Of a DNA stretch of 64,000 bases, positions 1 through 12,546 are shown piece by piece. Location of the stretch: contig CM071935.1 of NCBI GenBank assembly GCA_016081115.2, positions 48,305,150 through 48,369,149 on the forward strand, written 5' to 3'. Every line of letters starts with the position of its first letter. Within the stretch, counting starts at the first letter, position 1. The DNA comes from Rehmannia glutinosa (Eukaryota > Streptophyta > Magnoliopsida > Lamiales > Orobanchaceae). The notes beneath the pieces were generated by a model. The model ran no database searches. It saw nothing but the letters and a program-made list of their open reading frames with translations, and had not been told where the DNA came from. Both the position numbers and the translations under genes were made by a program.

Positions 1-108
1 CAATTCCATCTTGCGGATGTAGTATCTAATATTAGCCTCAACTTAAAATTTGTCCTGTTATTCTGCCAATTTTCTGAGAAGACCAAACACCACAAACAAA
101 AATCGCAA
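1..108 (+). repeat. 3' end of the 5' LTR of copia-0 (cut by window start)
   Basis: This stretch aligns with 2480-2580: both carry a 'gcgga.gtagtatctaata' core followed by a run ending in 'accaaaca'. The copies flank a decayed copia coding region in direct orientation, so I read them as the two LTRs of one element. Only the last part of the 5' LTR is inside the window. The right boundary is approximate because no clear primer-binding site follows it. Confidence 0.7.
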
Positions 109-2228
109 GACAACACCTTGTTTTTTTGGAAATAACATGCATTTCGTTCACTTTAATGGTTGTTGCTCCTGCGCAAGGAGAGAAATCAACAAAGTTTGTC
201 GGTATTGATTTTTAAAATTGACAACATAAGATGTTGTTCTATATGACAATGCCTGAGTTTTTCTTGAATCCCGACGGAGGATCTCTTGACTATTGCAGAA
301 GAAGAGACCGACACTCAATTGCAAATGGTTGTGGATGCTTAGCACAATGGTGACTTTTGTGCTTGAACAACATCCTTAATGGATTGGACGACACGTTGTA
401 CAACAGGTACAATTCAAGTCAAATATCTAAGGAGTTCTGGACTTCAAGATAGTTGACATCAAGACGGTGATTAGCTAAGTGCAAGAAATTCAAATCGTTC
501 TTCATGACTTAGTATTTGAAGGGATGATGTTGAATTAATATTTCCAAGTGCTGCTATTATTGATAAGCTACCACTATTATAAAAAGATTTAAAAAACTAC
601 CTCAAGTACAAACGCAAGAAATAGGGCTTGAAGACATGATAATTCAGCTTCAGATTGAGGAAGACAACTGAAAATTTAAAGTGAAACCCAATAATACTGG
701 AATGGAGGCTAAGGTCAACCTTGTTGAGTAAGGCATTAGCAAGAAAAGAAAGAAAATGATAAGAAACATGGTAATGGAAGAAGTTCAAAGGGGATTGCTA
801 CAACTATGGTAAATTGAATCACATGGCTAAAGATTGTCGTCTTCCAAAGAAAGACAATTAAAAGGCAAAGGAGAACCAAGTTAATGTGACTAAGAACAAG
901 TATGTTCCAATAACATGTCAAAAGTTCGATCTTATCATTGTTGTTTTTGAAGTCAATATGGTGGATAATCTGAGGGAATAATGGATATATATCAGAAATA
1001 CTCACCATATTTGTACAGACAACGAGATATTTTCCTCATACACTTCGATCAATGGAAGAAAATTATTCATGGGGAACTCTTTAATGTCCAACATTGTAGG
1101 ACTTGGGAAAATAGTGCTCAAGATGACTTCTGGCAAAGAGCTGATGCTTGTGGATATGTTCCATATCCTGGACATCCACAAGAACTTAGTTTCGGGTCCC
1201 GTGTTAAATAAAGTCAGTTTTACTAGCGTTTCAGATCACTTTGAGGGAGACTGGTTTGTAAATACCAAAAATGGTCAGTTTTATATATAGGGTACTTGTT
1301 GGATTGTTCTAATTTATGGCATGATAGATTAGAACATGTAAACTTTAATAAAATTATAATGTTGGTGAATATAGATTGATTACTAACGTTTAAAATCGAT
1401 TCACAAGACAAGTGAGAAATCTTAAAATGGCTAAAGCACCATTCCATTCAGTAACAAGAAGTATTAAACCACTTGAGTTAATTCACACAAATATATGTAA
1501 TTTAAAACTTGTGCAAACTTGAGGTTGGAAAAGATAATTTATAAAGTTTATTGATGATTGCGTAAGGTATTATTATGTATATCTTTTGAAAAGCAAATAT
1601 GAAGCTTTAGTAACTTCTAAAATTTATATGAATGAGGTTTGGAATCAACTTAAATTAAAAGTTAAAATGATTTGAAATGCTAGAGGTGGAGAATATGTTG
1701 CTCCATTTGAAGAATTATGCTCGAGAAATGGTTATAATTCATCAAACTACAGATCCATAATCACTTCAATCAAATGGCATTGTTGAACACAAAAATCGCA
1801 CCCTTAAGAAGATGATGAATGTTTTGTTAATAAGCTCTAGCTTACCCTAAAACTTATGGGAGAAAGCTATACTTTCGGCTAACCATATTCTTAATAAGAT
1901 ACCACATAAAGGTAGAGATGAAACTCTATATAAGTTGTGGAGGTCACAAACCATCTTACAAATACCTTAAATTATGGGGGTATTTAGTATGGGGGTGTTT
2001 GGCTAAAGCTAAATTACCAGAGCCAAAATAAGTCAACATCGGACCTAAAGCGATTTAGTGCATTTTCATTGGATATGCAAACAATAGCACTGAATATCAT
2101 TTTTTAGTGCACAAGTCAACAATTCTTGATATTAATGATGGTATGATAAGAATAAGAAATATTATATTCTTTGAAAATATCTTTCCTTGTAAGGAAAAGA
2201 AAGAGGTAAGTTCTAAGAAAAGAACTTA
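109..2228 (+). pseudogene. copia-0 gag-protease-integrase remnant, no reverse transcriptase
   Basis: Decayed Ty1/copia polyprotein. A gag zinc knuckle of the CX2CX4HX4C type is readable near 790-850, with its second Cys changed to Tyr. The protease/pre-integrase segment (about 981-1210) reads in one frame with the family phrases 'KMTSGKEL' and 'KNLVSG', but the catalytic DTG/DSG motif is lost. Integrase remnants run from about 1480 to 2180, including 'NGIVEHKNRTLKK' near 1775-1815. The wording resembles the Ivana/Oryco lineage; that assignment is inference. Coding similarity stops at about 2220 where the 3' LTR begins, so all of reverse transcriptase and RNase H is missing. Stops and frameshifts are frequent; no product is expected. 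Confidence 0.75.
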
Positions 2229-2580
2229 TGAAACTGCCACCAGTCTGAAAGGGCCACCCGAAATTCTATAAATAGACCCCCAGTTTGACCATGTACTTAC
2301 ACCATTTAATATTGCATATTTTAGCATATTGTTTTTTCTCCTCATTCTTAATTTTGAACATTCTAGCACACTAATTAGTTAGTTATGAGTTTAAGTTTTG
2401 CATGTGCTGCTAACTTAAACTTGGAAATCATCGCATCTTAGAGAGAATTGCCTGAACCGTTAGCACTTTTGTACGGGGTAATTTCATGCGGAGGTAGTAT
2501 CTAATACTAGCATCTACTTCAAATTTATCCCGTCATTCTATCGAATTTCTAATAAAACCAAACATCTCAAACAACAAATC
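2229..2580 (+). repeat. 3' LTR of copia-0
   Basis: Matches the 1-108 fragment at its end and contains a TATA-like box, TATAAATAG, at 2267-2275, as expected for an LTR promoter. The left edge is set where integrase similarity ends and is uncertain by several tens of bases. No clean TG...CA ends or TSD could be fixed because the 5' LTR is cut by the window edge. Confidence 0.6.
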
Positions 2581-2861
2581 ACACTTGGAAAAAAATGCAA
2601 AATGGGAAAACACATTACATGGATATATGAATGGATTCGTAGTGTACTTAAATTCGGGGACTTTTACTATAATGGTAAAATGTATATAACTTACCATTTT
2701 GCATTCTTGTTCTAATTTTTAATTTTGCTAATAAGGTGAACGTGTGTTGCACGTGAACCAAATAATTTTATTAATTTAATTCAAGTTAAATCTTTAAATG
2801 GAAAACAATTTTTATTATATTATTTCTATTTATAATAAATGGCATTCATGGATTTTGATCT
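2581..2861. other. AT-rich spacer between copia-0 and copia A
   Basis: About 280 bases of AT-rich sequence. I see no coding frame, no repeat shared with the rest of the window and no recognisable element end. A short CACGTG-containing stretch lies near 2735-2760. This may be older host or degraded repeat sequence into which copia A inserted. Confidence 0.5.
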
Positions 2862-4339
2862 TGTTAGGAAATTTACTGTATAAATTTTGATGATGCTTAG
2901 AAAACTTTGTATTAGGAAGTTGGCATACCCCATTTTTGTATGTAAATTCTACTTTTTAATAGATAGAATATTAGAGGAGTCAGATAGCAACTAAGTAGAT
3001 TTGTAGAAGACTTGCTAAAAAATGCAAAGAAGAATCAGCTGAGTCGCAGCTGAGTTGATTAGAAGACTTTAGTCAAGTACATCAACTATGTCTTTCGGAA
3101 GACTTACAACTGATTCAACCAAGGAATGATATATTGAGATGACTCAAGTCTAAGTCAAAAGGATAAAGCAGCTGAAGGACTTAGAGACAACTGAAAAGAG
3201 TCTGTTGCATTGAAATCGAGAAACTTGCCTATTTTGGTAATAAAGACAGACCTGCAACCTTAAACTGTTCCTATAGAAATAGTGCAAGAGGAATAAGCAA
3301 ATGGGAAGATTGCAGAACGTTGACACCTTTTCAGAAATCTGCAAAATGTTGGTAAACAAGGTTGGGTCAACATCAAAACTGTAGAAATAAGACAACCCAA
3401 CTAACACTAAGTAAGAGTTTGAAATTTATCTCTTCAACGGACAAAGTCCAAGCTTCTACTATAAAGCTGAAGAATTTTTCAAAGAGAAATAGAGAGCATT
3501 TATATGACAAAATACGAGAAGCAAGACACGTAACTAAGAAAGTAAAAGCGCAAATACTCTATCTCGAGCTAAATTTTAAAATCCTCAAGCCAAAATCGTA
3601 GACACTTCATCCAACACTCCCAAGTAAAATGATCGAAGTTGTTCATCAAAGTTGAAGAGGAAAAACATTTGTGAAAACAAAAGGGTATAGTCTCTCAAGA
3701 ATTGAAGGAAGATTAGTGAGGTTCAAGGTCGAACCTGGTTTGAATCTAAAGGAGAGTGTGTGATCAATCCCTAGAGATTCAAGAGTCAAGTAGTGAGGCA
3801 TTTGCTTTTATAAAAATCGAGTCGAGGAAGATTAACCTACTGTGTGTGATCAAAGTGAATCTAGGATGTACTTTGTGTAACTAAGTTATTATTGCATTAG
3901 TGGATTCCTCCCGGTAGTAGGAGAAGAGTGGAGTAGAGGAATTACCCCATCATTGAACCACTATAAAATTTATGTGTTCTTTATTTTACTACACTTAATT
4001 TCTACACTTTGTTTGATAGCTTTACATTTGCTATCCATCAAAATAATAACTGTCTAAAAGTATAAGTGCTGACAAACCAATATTAAAAAGGGTGTAAGAC
4101 TTCCGCTGTTTTTTACCAAGAAACTAATTTTCTAAATGGTTAACTTGACTCACTGAGTTACTCTATCAACAACTCTCTAAGGGAACTGTTGAGTGGTTAA
4201 CTCTCCTATTGAAGCTTAAGACAGTTGTCTAAAGGACATAGCTATTTCTTGTAACTCTGATTTTAAAGATCGAAAATTTGGTAAAGTCTATTCAACCCCC
4301 TCCCTTTCTAGACTTTACTCTGCACCACTTGGACCTACA
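2862..4339 (+). repeat. copia A 5' LTR
   Basis: Begins TGTTAGGAAATTTA and ends GGACCTACA, giving 1478 bases with TG...CA ends. It aligns with the reverse complement of 26013-27452 and 42195-43176 (copia B LTRs) along most of its length, for example the opening block and the final block before the primer-binding site. Short frames within it are not genes. Confidence 0.85.
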
Positions 4340-4340
4340 A

Positions 4341-4355
4341 GGGGTATCAAAGTGG
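4341..4355 (+). other. copia A primer-binding site (initiator tRNA-Met type)
   Basis: The sequence GGGTATCAAAGTGG just after the LTR resembles the usual TGGTATCAGAGC complement of initiator methionine tRNA. Copia B has the cleaner version TGGTATCAAAGC at the same place. Confidence 0.7.
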
Positions 4356-4453
4356 TTGGTTCAAAGAACTTCTCGATCTGGTTACTCAACTAGATCTTAT
4401 TTTTCAAAAACATCAACACTTGAGTTTTTAAAAGTTTTATCCGAGCTATTATC

Positions 4454-6480
4454 ATGGAAGCAAATCTATCTCATATTCCCATGTTTACCATTAAAGAATC
4501 TGATGACTGGAAAATTCGTATGCTGGTACATCTTTTTGCACTTCATGATAATGTGGTTTGTTATCGAGGATGGACCCATAAGAATCACCAAAGTGAACAC
4601 CATTGTAAGAGCATCGGAGATGAGGTTGTGAGAGCACCGAGGTTGATAAACCCAGGAGTGAATGGACCAATGAGGATAGAAAGAGATATAACTTGGATAA
4701 TGTGGCAAAATACATATTATACAAGACATGGATAAAGCCATGTTCAACAAAGTTAAATCCTTCAGACAACAAAAGAGATTTGGGACAAGCCGACTTTAAT
4801 ATGTGAAGGTTCGAGCGAGATAAAGAAAAACAAGCTTACGATTAGCGATTCGTAAATTTGGGAATTTGAAAATGATGACCGGAGAGTCATTAGATCAACT
4901 AGACACGGTTTATAGAGAGAATAAATGAGTTATATGCATTAGGTAAGGAATATACATAGAAGAAAATATGTATGAAGATCTTGAGAGCACTCCCAGCTGA
5001 GTGAGAAATGACGGTGATGGATGTAAGACATTCAATGGACTTAACAAAGATATCAAACCATGAGCTATTCTTAGATTTGAAGGCGCGTGAATTCAAGTTC
5101 AAAAAGAAAGAGCAAGATGAAATAGTTGCACCTAAGACAACTGCATTGATAGCAGGAATATGCGACTCCAAGGATATCATTGACGAGGAAGAAATAATCT
5201 TGATGGTCAAGAGATTCAACAAGTTCTTCAACAAGAACTTCAAGAGGAACAAAGGAGAGTCCTCTAGAAGTCATTTAGCTCCCTCTAAAGGAAAGGAGGA
5301 GAGAACCCCCAATAGATCTGAGAAGAAAGTAGAAGACTTGTGCTGGAATTGCAGACAACCAGGTCACTTTGAAGTTGACTGCCCCTATCCACCAATCAAG
5401 AAATATAGAAAGGATGAAGGAAAGAAAGTTTTCAGGGAAATAAGACAAGAAAGAAAAAAAGCTATGGTGGATGCTGAGTCAAAGACAGCCAAGTGCAAAT
5501 AAATAGTTGACTCATACAACAGTGAAGCTGACTACTCCTCATATACTGAGAAAAGGCATTGATTTGTCTCATGGCAAAAGAGCAGGAAGATGAGGTAATT
5601 TCTAACTCATCTGATTCAAGTTTTGATGGTAGTGATCATTACATACACATCATCACCCATTGATCTTTATGATTGATTAAGAAAAATTATGAAAGATTTT
5701 GGGCAAATTAAATCCTCACGCACATTTCTAAATGAGGAAAACAACCAACTCAAAAGCCAAAACTCACAGTTGACTGAAGAGCTGAGTACTCTAAGTTACT
5801 TAGCTGATGAGAACAAAGAGTTGAAAGCTGAAACAACAAAGGTAAAAAGCATATTTGCAAAAGAAAAGAGAGAACAAGAGCTGCAATGTAATTGCGTCAC
5901 TCAGCAAATCATCTAAAATATTGAATGAATTGATGATGATTCAAAAACAAATTGGAGGCAAAGCAAGGATTCAATTCCTTTGTGAATGCTCAAACTCCAA
6001 GAGTGATTTTCGAAAAAAGGATCCTCGAGCAATGAGGGAATCCAAAAATCTAAAACTCCATATGTTGCACCCACACATCACCACAAGCACACACATGCTG
6101 GCCTTGGATACAAAGGTAAAGGTAAGAAGCCGATTGAGTATCGAGAGAACAACTGAAACAAAATTCAGAATAGTTCATCGTGAGACTCAAACAGGAAATA
6201 TTCTGTTAAGACTAAACATAACAACCAAAACCCCCAGAAATTTCAGTATAAAAAATAATATGATTGGAAAGGTAGAAACTATCCAACTCAAGCTGATTGG
6301 AATCCACCAATGAAATATCAACAGAGTTCTAAGGGAAACAAGCCAAAGTGGCAAAGGCCTCAAAATCAATATAAGTCATTCCCAAGGCAAAAAAATCGGC
6401 ACATTGCACCTAAATACAATGCACACAATGCACAATAGTTTCCATATTTTCACAAGAAGGCAAATACACTAATGCATACA
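4454..6480 (+). pseudogene. copia A gag (capsid/nucleocapsid), decayed
   Basis: The start is the ATG at 4454, beginning MEANLSHIPMF, matched by MEANLYHILMF in copia B. The N-terminal part contains the copia gag phrase 'DDWKIRM'. A long piece at 5008-5502 stays open for 164 codons. It holds a gag helical segment with 'LMVKRFNKFF' and an intact CCHC zinc knuckle (C-W-N-C-X4-H-X4-C near 5341-5385), which would bind the RNA genome. A Ser/Asp-rich acidic stretch and a coiled-coil-like segment (about 5690-5890) follow, then a basic tail rich in His/Lys. Stops and frameshifts separate these blocks, so the gene is dead although individual blocks are well preserved. Confidence 0.8.
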
Positions 6481-6499
6481 CAAACATACAGACAAAAAA

Positions 6500-9400
6500 G
6501 ACAGCTGTATGTACCAAAAGCACCCAAATAATTTGGTAAAATACATTATGACTATGGAACTGAAAGGTGGTAACCGCTTAGAGTCAAATCATTTGACTAT
6601 AAGTTGGTTGGAACACCTTATAGTGCTAACCCCTCAGGATCCACACAGGTATGGGTACCTAAAGTTTGATTTCCTTGATTGTAGGTTCAAGGAACAGTTG
6701 AGTGCCAAGGAACCTAGTACATGGATAGTGGTTGTTCCAAACATATGACAGGGAATAAAAGTAATTTATCAAACTTCAAGGAATGAAAATGAGACAAAAT
6801 CATATTTGGAGGAAACGATGCTCCATGGGAGATCAAATGTACTGGATCCATCAAGGAAAATGGCTTAGAAATCACAGATGTTGATATGTTGAAGGGCTGC
6901 ACTTCAATTTGCTAAGTATCAGCCAACTCTGTTATAAAGGATATAATGTTGGATTCAATATGGGTGTTTGCCAAATCAAGGATGCTGAAACAAATGAGAT
7001 AGTGCTATCGGAATCACAAAGAAGAATATGTATGTGGTAGATTGGTCTACTGCTACACCACACACATGTTTATTGGCAAAGAGAACAACTTAAGCAAGTT
7101 AGCTGTGACACAAGAAACTAAGTCATCTGAACTTCAAGACTATCAACAAGTTTGCAAGGAGTCATCTAGTTGAAGAATTACCAGACTCAATGTACAAAAA
7201 GGAAAACATCACTGATGCCGGTCAGAAAGGAAAGCAATTAAAATCATCTTTCAAAGAAAAGTTGAGTCCTTCATCAACAAGGATTTTGCACCTATTGCAT
7301 ATGGATTTATTTGGACCAGTGGAACAAGTAAGTATCACTGGAAAGAAATACACCCTTGTGGTGGTTGATGATTTTTCAAGATACACATAGACCATCTTTA
7401 TGTGTAAGAAGAATGAAACATTGCAAAAGCTTCCTCAGCTGATGAAAATAGTTCGAAATGAGAAGAGTCAATCCATTATCAAGATAAGATCTGATAGAGG
7501 AACTAAGTTTTTCAATGGGATTATAGCTCAGTATTGTGCAGAAAATGGAATTGCTCATGAGTTATCACCAAGAACTCCTCGTGAGAATGGAGTGGTGAAA
7601 GGAGGAATATAACACTCAAAGAAGGCGCAAGGACCATGTTAGTTGAAGTGGATTGCGAAAGAGATTTTAAAGTTGAAGCTATAAACACATCCTATTATAC
7701 TCAGAATAGATGCATGATCAATAGACAATTGTCCAAAAACCCTTATAAATTTGGACAAGAAGAAAGCCAAATATGGGATATTTTCACATTTTTTGAAGTA
7801 AATGCTTCATTCACAATATTGAAAAATATAATATGAAGGAATTTGATGCAAACGTTGATGAAAGAATCTTTCTTAGATACTCAACTGAAAGCAAATCTTT
7901 TAGAGCACTGAATATAAACACAATGGTCACAGAAGAGTCAATTCTTGTGGTTTTTGATGAACCAAATGTCAATGCAGAAGACATTGATAAGTTAGCTAAG
8001 AAGATGAATTAGCCAAATATTCAAATAGACTGGAAAGATTGCGGTTGAATGTAGATGACTTATTCAGACAACTTATTGCAGAAGGAATAACAAATTGATT
8101 TACTCCAACCTTTGATGTGAGATGGCCGAGAGACCATCCACCTCGGCTAGTCATTGGAAATATTAGAGAAGGAGTAAGAACAAGATCAAGAACTCAACAT
8201 GAAGCAATGTTTCACTTGTTTTATATCTCAGATTGAACCAAAAGATATGTCAGAAGTATTAGATGACACACATTGGATCCTAGCTATGCAAGAAGAGTTA
8301 AATTAGTTTGAAAGAAACAAATTTTGGGAATTGGTTCAAAGACCTACTCACCAAAATGTAATTGCTACTAAGTGAGTATTCAGAAATAAGATGAATGAAG
8401 AAGGAAATGTAGTCGAAAGCAAATAATTTGGACCAAAGGGTATTGCCAAGAAGAATGCATAGACTTTGATGAAATATTTGCTCCAGTTGCTAGATTGGAA
8501 GCAATAAAGATGTTTCTTGCCTTTGTTACACACGAGAAATTCACAGTTTATCAGATGGATGTGAAGAGTGTATTTCTCAATGGACTATTTGAGGAAGAAG
8601 TCTATATTGAACAGCCTCCAGGATCTGAGCAGAAGACTATGGGAGATAAAGTGTACAAGCTCAAGGCACTTTATATATTGAAACAAGCCCCAAGAGCTTG
8701 GTATGATACATTGTCTCAATTCCTTGTAGACAACAGATTTAGCTAAGGAAAGGTTGACAGAGCCCTCTCCAAAATTAAAGATAGAGAGAGCATCTTAATT
8801 GTACAAATCTATGTGGACGATATTATCTTTGGATCCACAAACAAGGACTTGTGTGATAATTCTCAAGACCGATGCAAGAAATGTTTGAAATGAGCATGAT
8901 GGGAGAATTATCTTTCTTCCTAGGACTTCAAGTGAAGCAGATGAAGGTTGAAACCTTCATAAGCCAAACCAAGTATACAAGAGATTCGATGAAGAAGTTT
9001 GGTATGGAAGATAAGTCATCTATGAAAATTCCAATGAACACTTCAATCAAAATTGATATGGATGAAGAAGGCAAAACAAGTTGATCAGACAAGATATAGA
9101 GCATTTATTGGATCATTGCTCTACTTGACTGCCAGAAGACCTGACATCACCTTTGTAGTTGGTGTATGTGCAAGGTTTCAATCTGCACCAAAAGAGAGTC
9201 ATATGACTATAGTTAAAAAGATATTGGGATATCTTAAAGAAAGCCAAGAAGTTGGATTGTGGTATCCTAAAGAATGAGGCTACAAGTTGATTGGAAATTC
9301 ATGCTCAGATTATGTTGAATGTAGAGTTGACAGAAAGAGTACATCTGGTACGTCAACTGCTTGGAAATAGATTAGTTTCTTGGTTCAGCAAGAAACAAAA

Positions 9401-9731
9401 TTCAATTAGAATCCAGTATTGCACTCAAGGACAAAGCACAAGTCTTATGGATGAGACAACAACTGAGAGAATATGACATTAATGAAAAAGAAATTCCTAT
9501 TATGTGTGACAACACAAGTGCAATTTCTATCACTTAGAATCTTGTATTGCACTCAAGGACAAAGCACATTGATGTAAGATATCATTTTTTTTAGAGATCA
9601 TGTTGAAAAGAAAGACATCCCATTGGAATATGTCTCAACTGAGAAGCAATTAGCTAATATATTCACAAAACCCTTATATGAATTAAGATTTCAAGTTAAA
9701 GAATGAGCTTGGATTAATCGAGCTAAGTTAA
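6500..9731 (+). pseudogene. copia A pol: protease, integrase, reverse transcriptase, RNase H, decayed
   Basis: Protease: the motif YMDSGCSKHMTG is intact (D-S-G at 6724-6732), but the Trp codon before it is TAG. Pre-integrase and integrase run from about 6960 to 8060, with the first Asp in 'MDLFGPV' and the second in 'IRSDRG'. The expected catalytic Glu (family phrase NGVVERKN) reads Lys near 7600. Reverse transcriptase runs about 8280-9090, including 'QMDVKSVFLNG' and the catalytic YVDD at 8810-8821. RNase H runs about 9090-9731, with 'SRTKHIDVRYHF' near the end and a final stop TAA at 9729-9731. A 27-base piece is copied into the RNase H core (see findings). Many stops make this non-functional. 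Order PR-INT-RT-RH proves Ty1/copia; lineage SIRE/Maximus is inferred from wording. Confidence 0.85.
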
Positions 9732-10211
9732 TAATCTCAAAAGATTCATTCAGTAGAGTTTTAAGTGAAGGAAATTACATTTTCAGAAGTATTTTATTCT
9801 TTCAGTAGAGTAATATAAGCCAAATTAGACATTCAACAGAGTTAAGTCAACTGAACAATTGAGTCATACCAGCTGACTGAAGAGAGGAGCAGAGTCAAAT
9901 GCAAGCAAAAATGAGTCAGCAGACACAATTAATGTCTAAGGGACAAAATGAGGTCGTACTATTAAAGCGAGAATGTTTCTAAAAGGATGTCAACATCATT
10001 TAATGCAACACAGTATAGTTGTTACAAAAACCCTATGAGACGCCATAAATATTGCGGGCATTTAATGCGAGTAAATAAAGGCAATAGAGCATTTTGAAAT
10101 TGCACGATCCCAAAACTCTCTTCTCTCACATTCAAAACTCTCAAAACTCCCAAAAATTCTCACTACAAGAAAACTCTATTTATAAATCTATAAATCTCTC
10201 AAAAATCATCC
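9732..10211 (+). promoter_or_regulatory. copia A spacer between pol and accessory ORF, possible internal promoter and leader
   Basis: About 480 bases without a coding frame. The last 110 bases are pyrimidine-rich with repeated 'caaaactctc' blocks, like a plant 5' leader, and end at 'catccATGG'. A TATA-like stretch at about 10171-10192 is close to the ATG, so it may not be the true TATA box. Copia B has a spacer of similar length with a better-placed TATA box. Promoter function is inference. Confidence 0.45.
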
Positions 10212-10674
10212 ATGGCACCCAAGAAAGTGTACTCCGGTGCACTTATTGACACTAAAGGATTGGTCAAGCAATCGTCGAACTAGGAAAGGGCTGAGAAGAT
10301 CGTGAAACATCAGGAAAAATCAGGGTTAATAAATTTCCTGACGATGCAGATGTCACATACCTATCTTGAAAAGGTCGCGATGTTCTATGTAAACTCCTCA
10401 ATGTATGATGATGGCATTCACTCATATGTGAATGGCAAAGAGATGATCATCACGACAGCTGACCTGAGTGAGCTGATACATCTTCCCAACAGTAGACACA
10501 CAGATCTGAAGGATTATGAGTTTGATTTTCAGAAGATATGAAGGAGATAGTTGTGGAACTGATAAGTACAATTCTTTAGCCACGAAGGCTGTGATAAAGG
10601 AAGAAATCCAAGCTGATGGATATCGTGGCAAAGTGCGTGGACAACAAGTTTAGCTCTTACAATTAGCTGTCTCT
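10212..10674 (+). pseudogene. copia A accessory ORF, 5' part (env-position gene)
   Basis: Starts ATG-GCA-CCC-AAG (MAPK), as does the copia B copy (MAPKQ at 36397). A 79-codon open stretch at 10302-10541 contains 'TYLEKVAMFYVN', matching 'TFQEEVAMFYVN' in copia B. The layout resembles the 'putative plant transposon protein' domain of retroelement accessory ORFs; this is recognition by eye, not a search. In SIRE elements an extra ORF after pol is known and is often called env-like; I see no signal peptide or membrane segment here. The frame is cut at 10674 by Athila A and resumes at 43965. Early stops make it a pseudogene. Confidence 0.65.
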
Positions 10675-12546
10675 TGATATGTGTAAAATATACGTGCATT
10701 TAGGGGCTTAATTTGATATATATTTGATGTATTTGCACGCATATTTAGTGTATTTTACTTGGTTTCCTTAAAAGGGCATGATATTGCGTATTCTTGTAAT
10801 TATTATAGAAAACGGAGCTAGAATGAGAAGATATCATCTAGAAGGCCCGGACAAGAATGACAAATGTGAGAGATGATCGAATACGCGAAGAAAACAACGA
10901 AAAACAACCCACATGACCTGACCATGTGAATTCACACAACCGCGTGAATTGGTTTCGTGTGTTTTAACATGTTCTTGTGAATTGTTCGAGGGAAGAATTT
11001 CAGAGATGAATCACACGACCTGCCTGTGTCAAATCACACGACCGTATGAAAGGTTTGGAGCAAAAACAAAGACAAAACACATTACATGGCTAGACTGTGT
11101 GATTTCACACGGCCATATGAATTGTCTACGTCTAAGTTTCTAATCCTAATCCCATCATAACTCTACCAGTGATCTCTCAAAGCACCTATTTAAAGGGGAC
11201 CAAGGCAAGGACGAAATTATCACTTCATTCAACATCAAATACACCACAATACACTAGGGTTACATAAATTAATAGTCTTCTGAGAGGGGAGGGCAAATAT
11301 ACGAAGAACACCACAAGACCTTTCGCATTTACGGAAGCACAAGGGTTCTAAAGCTGGAAATGAGGATCTATCCTAACAAGAAGGGTTCTATGTTTCTTAG
11401 TTTAGATCTCTTGTTTGTACTTAAACGATGTCAAACTATTTGATTTCAACTTTGTCTATGAATTTGTCGACAAATATGTCGGGCTAATCATTCTGATCCT
11501 AAGGTATAATCAAAACTGTGGATTCATGTTAAATCTTTATTGATTATTTTATTAATTTATTTATGTGTTCTATTATATGAATTCAAATACTTATTTCTTA
11601 TAGATTATCTGATCAAACTAACAAAGATGAGTTCTAACAAACAAAATTTGAGTTCAGACATAAACGACTGTAACGTGTCGGGAGATAGGGCTGCAAATGA
11701 ACCAAGCCGCTCGTGAGCTATTTAGAGCTCGATTCGATAGAAGCTCGTTCGAGTTTGTTTAATGAGGCTCGTTAAAATAAACGAACCAAACTCAAACTTA
11801 GATATATTTGGTTCATTAGCTTGTGAACAGGCTTGTTAGTAAGCTCGTGAATAGGCTCGATAGTAAGCTCGTATAAATTAAACTAATAATTTGACTTTAA
11901 TTTTAATTTTTTATATTTTTACTTATGATAATATAAAAATATTTCAATAAACTTATTTGTTTGAATAAAATTTTAAGTATTAGTAAATATATTATGCGTT
12001 TTAGATATATATAATTTTATGTTTGTAATAAATTGAAGAATATTAATATTTACTAAGCTCGTTTAGGCTCAATTTAGCTCGAAAAAATTCGTGAGCCATC
12101 AAATATGATCGATAAATTCATGCTCGAATTTGACTCGATGATAAACGAGTCAAACTAAAACACTCAAAAACTTGGCTCGGTTCGGTTTGATTGCAGTTCT
12201 AGCGGGAGATCTACAACTATTTATGGGGAGTACTTCAATTCAAAGATCTTTTGGGAGTTAATAGTAATTATAACGTGTTGGGAGATCTATAATTGTTATT
12301 AATCAACTGTTTATGCGCCACCCTGGAGGGGGAATAAACTAATTTAGGAATTGAACCTATAGAAACACATAAACTAGTTTTGATGAAACATTAATTGGGT
12401 TTAATATTGAAGAAGCATGTTGAGATTATGTGTCTAGGGTTGCTTTCGTATTTGTTGAAAACTTGTGGAGTTCTGGTTTTTAAAAAATTAGTTATTTTAC
12501 TTGTTAATTTAGGGTTTAGATTAGATAATAAATAAACCTATGATTT
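10675..12546 (+). repeat. Athila A 5' LTR (3' end deleted, MITE inside)
   Basis: Aligns to 25378-26012 plus 43182-43959. After removal of the MITE (11687-12202) about 1355 bases remain. Alignment to the other LTR stops at about 12546, where Tekay chromodomain sequence begins; the last 170 or so LTR bases and the PBS are gone. Palindromic CACACGACCGTGTG-type motifs occupy about 10905-11125, and a weak TATA-like box (CTATTTAAAG) lies near 11187. Confidence 0.85.
11687..12202. mobile_element. hAT-type MITE in the Athila A 5' LTR
   Basis: A 516-base block absent from the 3' LTR. It is flanked by a perfect 8-base duplication, cgggagat (11679-11686 and 12203-12210), the size used by hAT transposases. 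Its ends form imperfect terminal inverted repeats: agggctgcaaatgaacc on the left, and the right end reversed reads ctagaactgcaatcaaacc. It has no coding capacity, is AT-rich in the middle, and has subterminal 'gctcg' repeats on both sides, a usual hAT feature. The empty site is seen directly in the other LTR at about 43480. Confidence 0.85.

Noticed and set aside
10212..10674. Envelope glycoprotein
   Set aside because: Position after pol invites this label, but no signal peptide, membrane anchor or cysteine pattern is visible in either copy.
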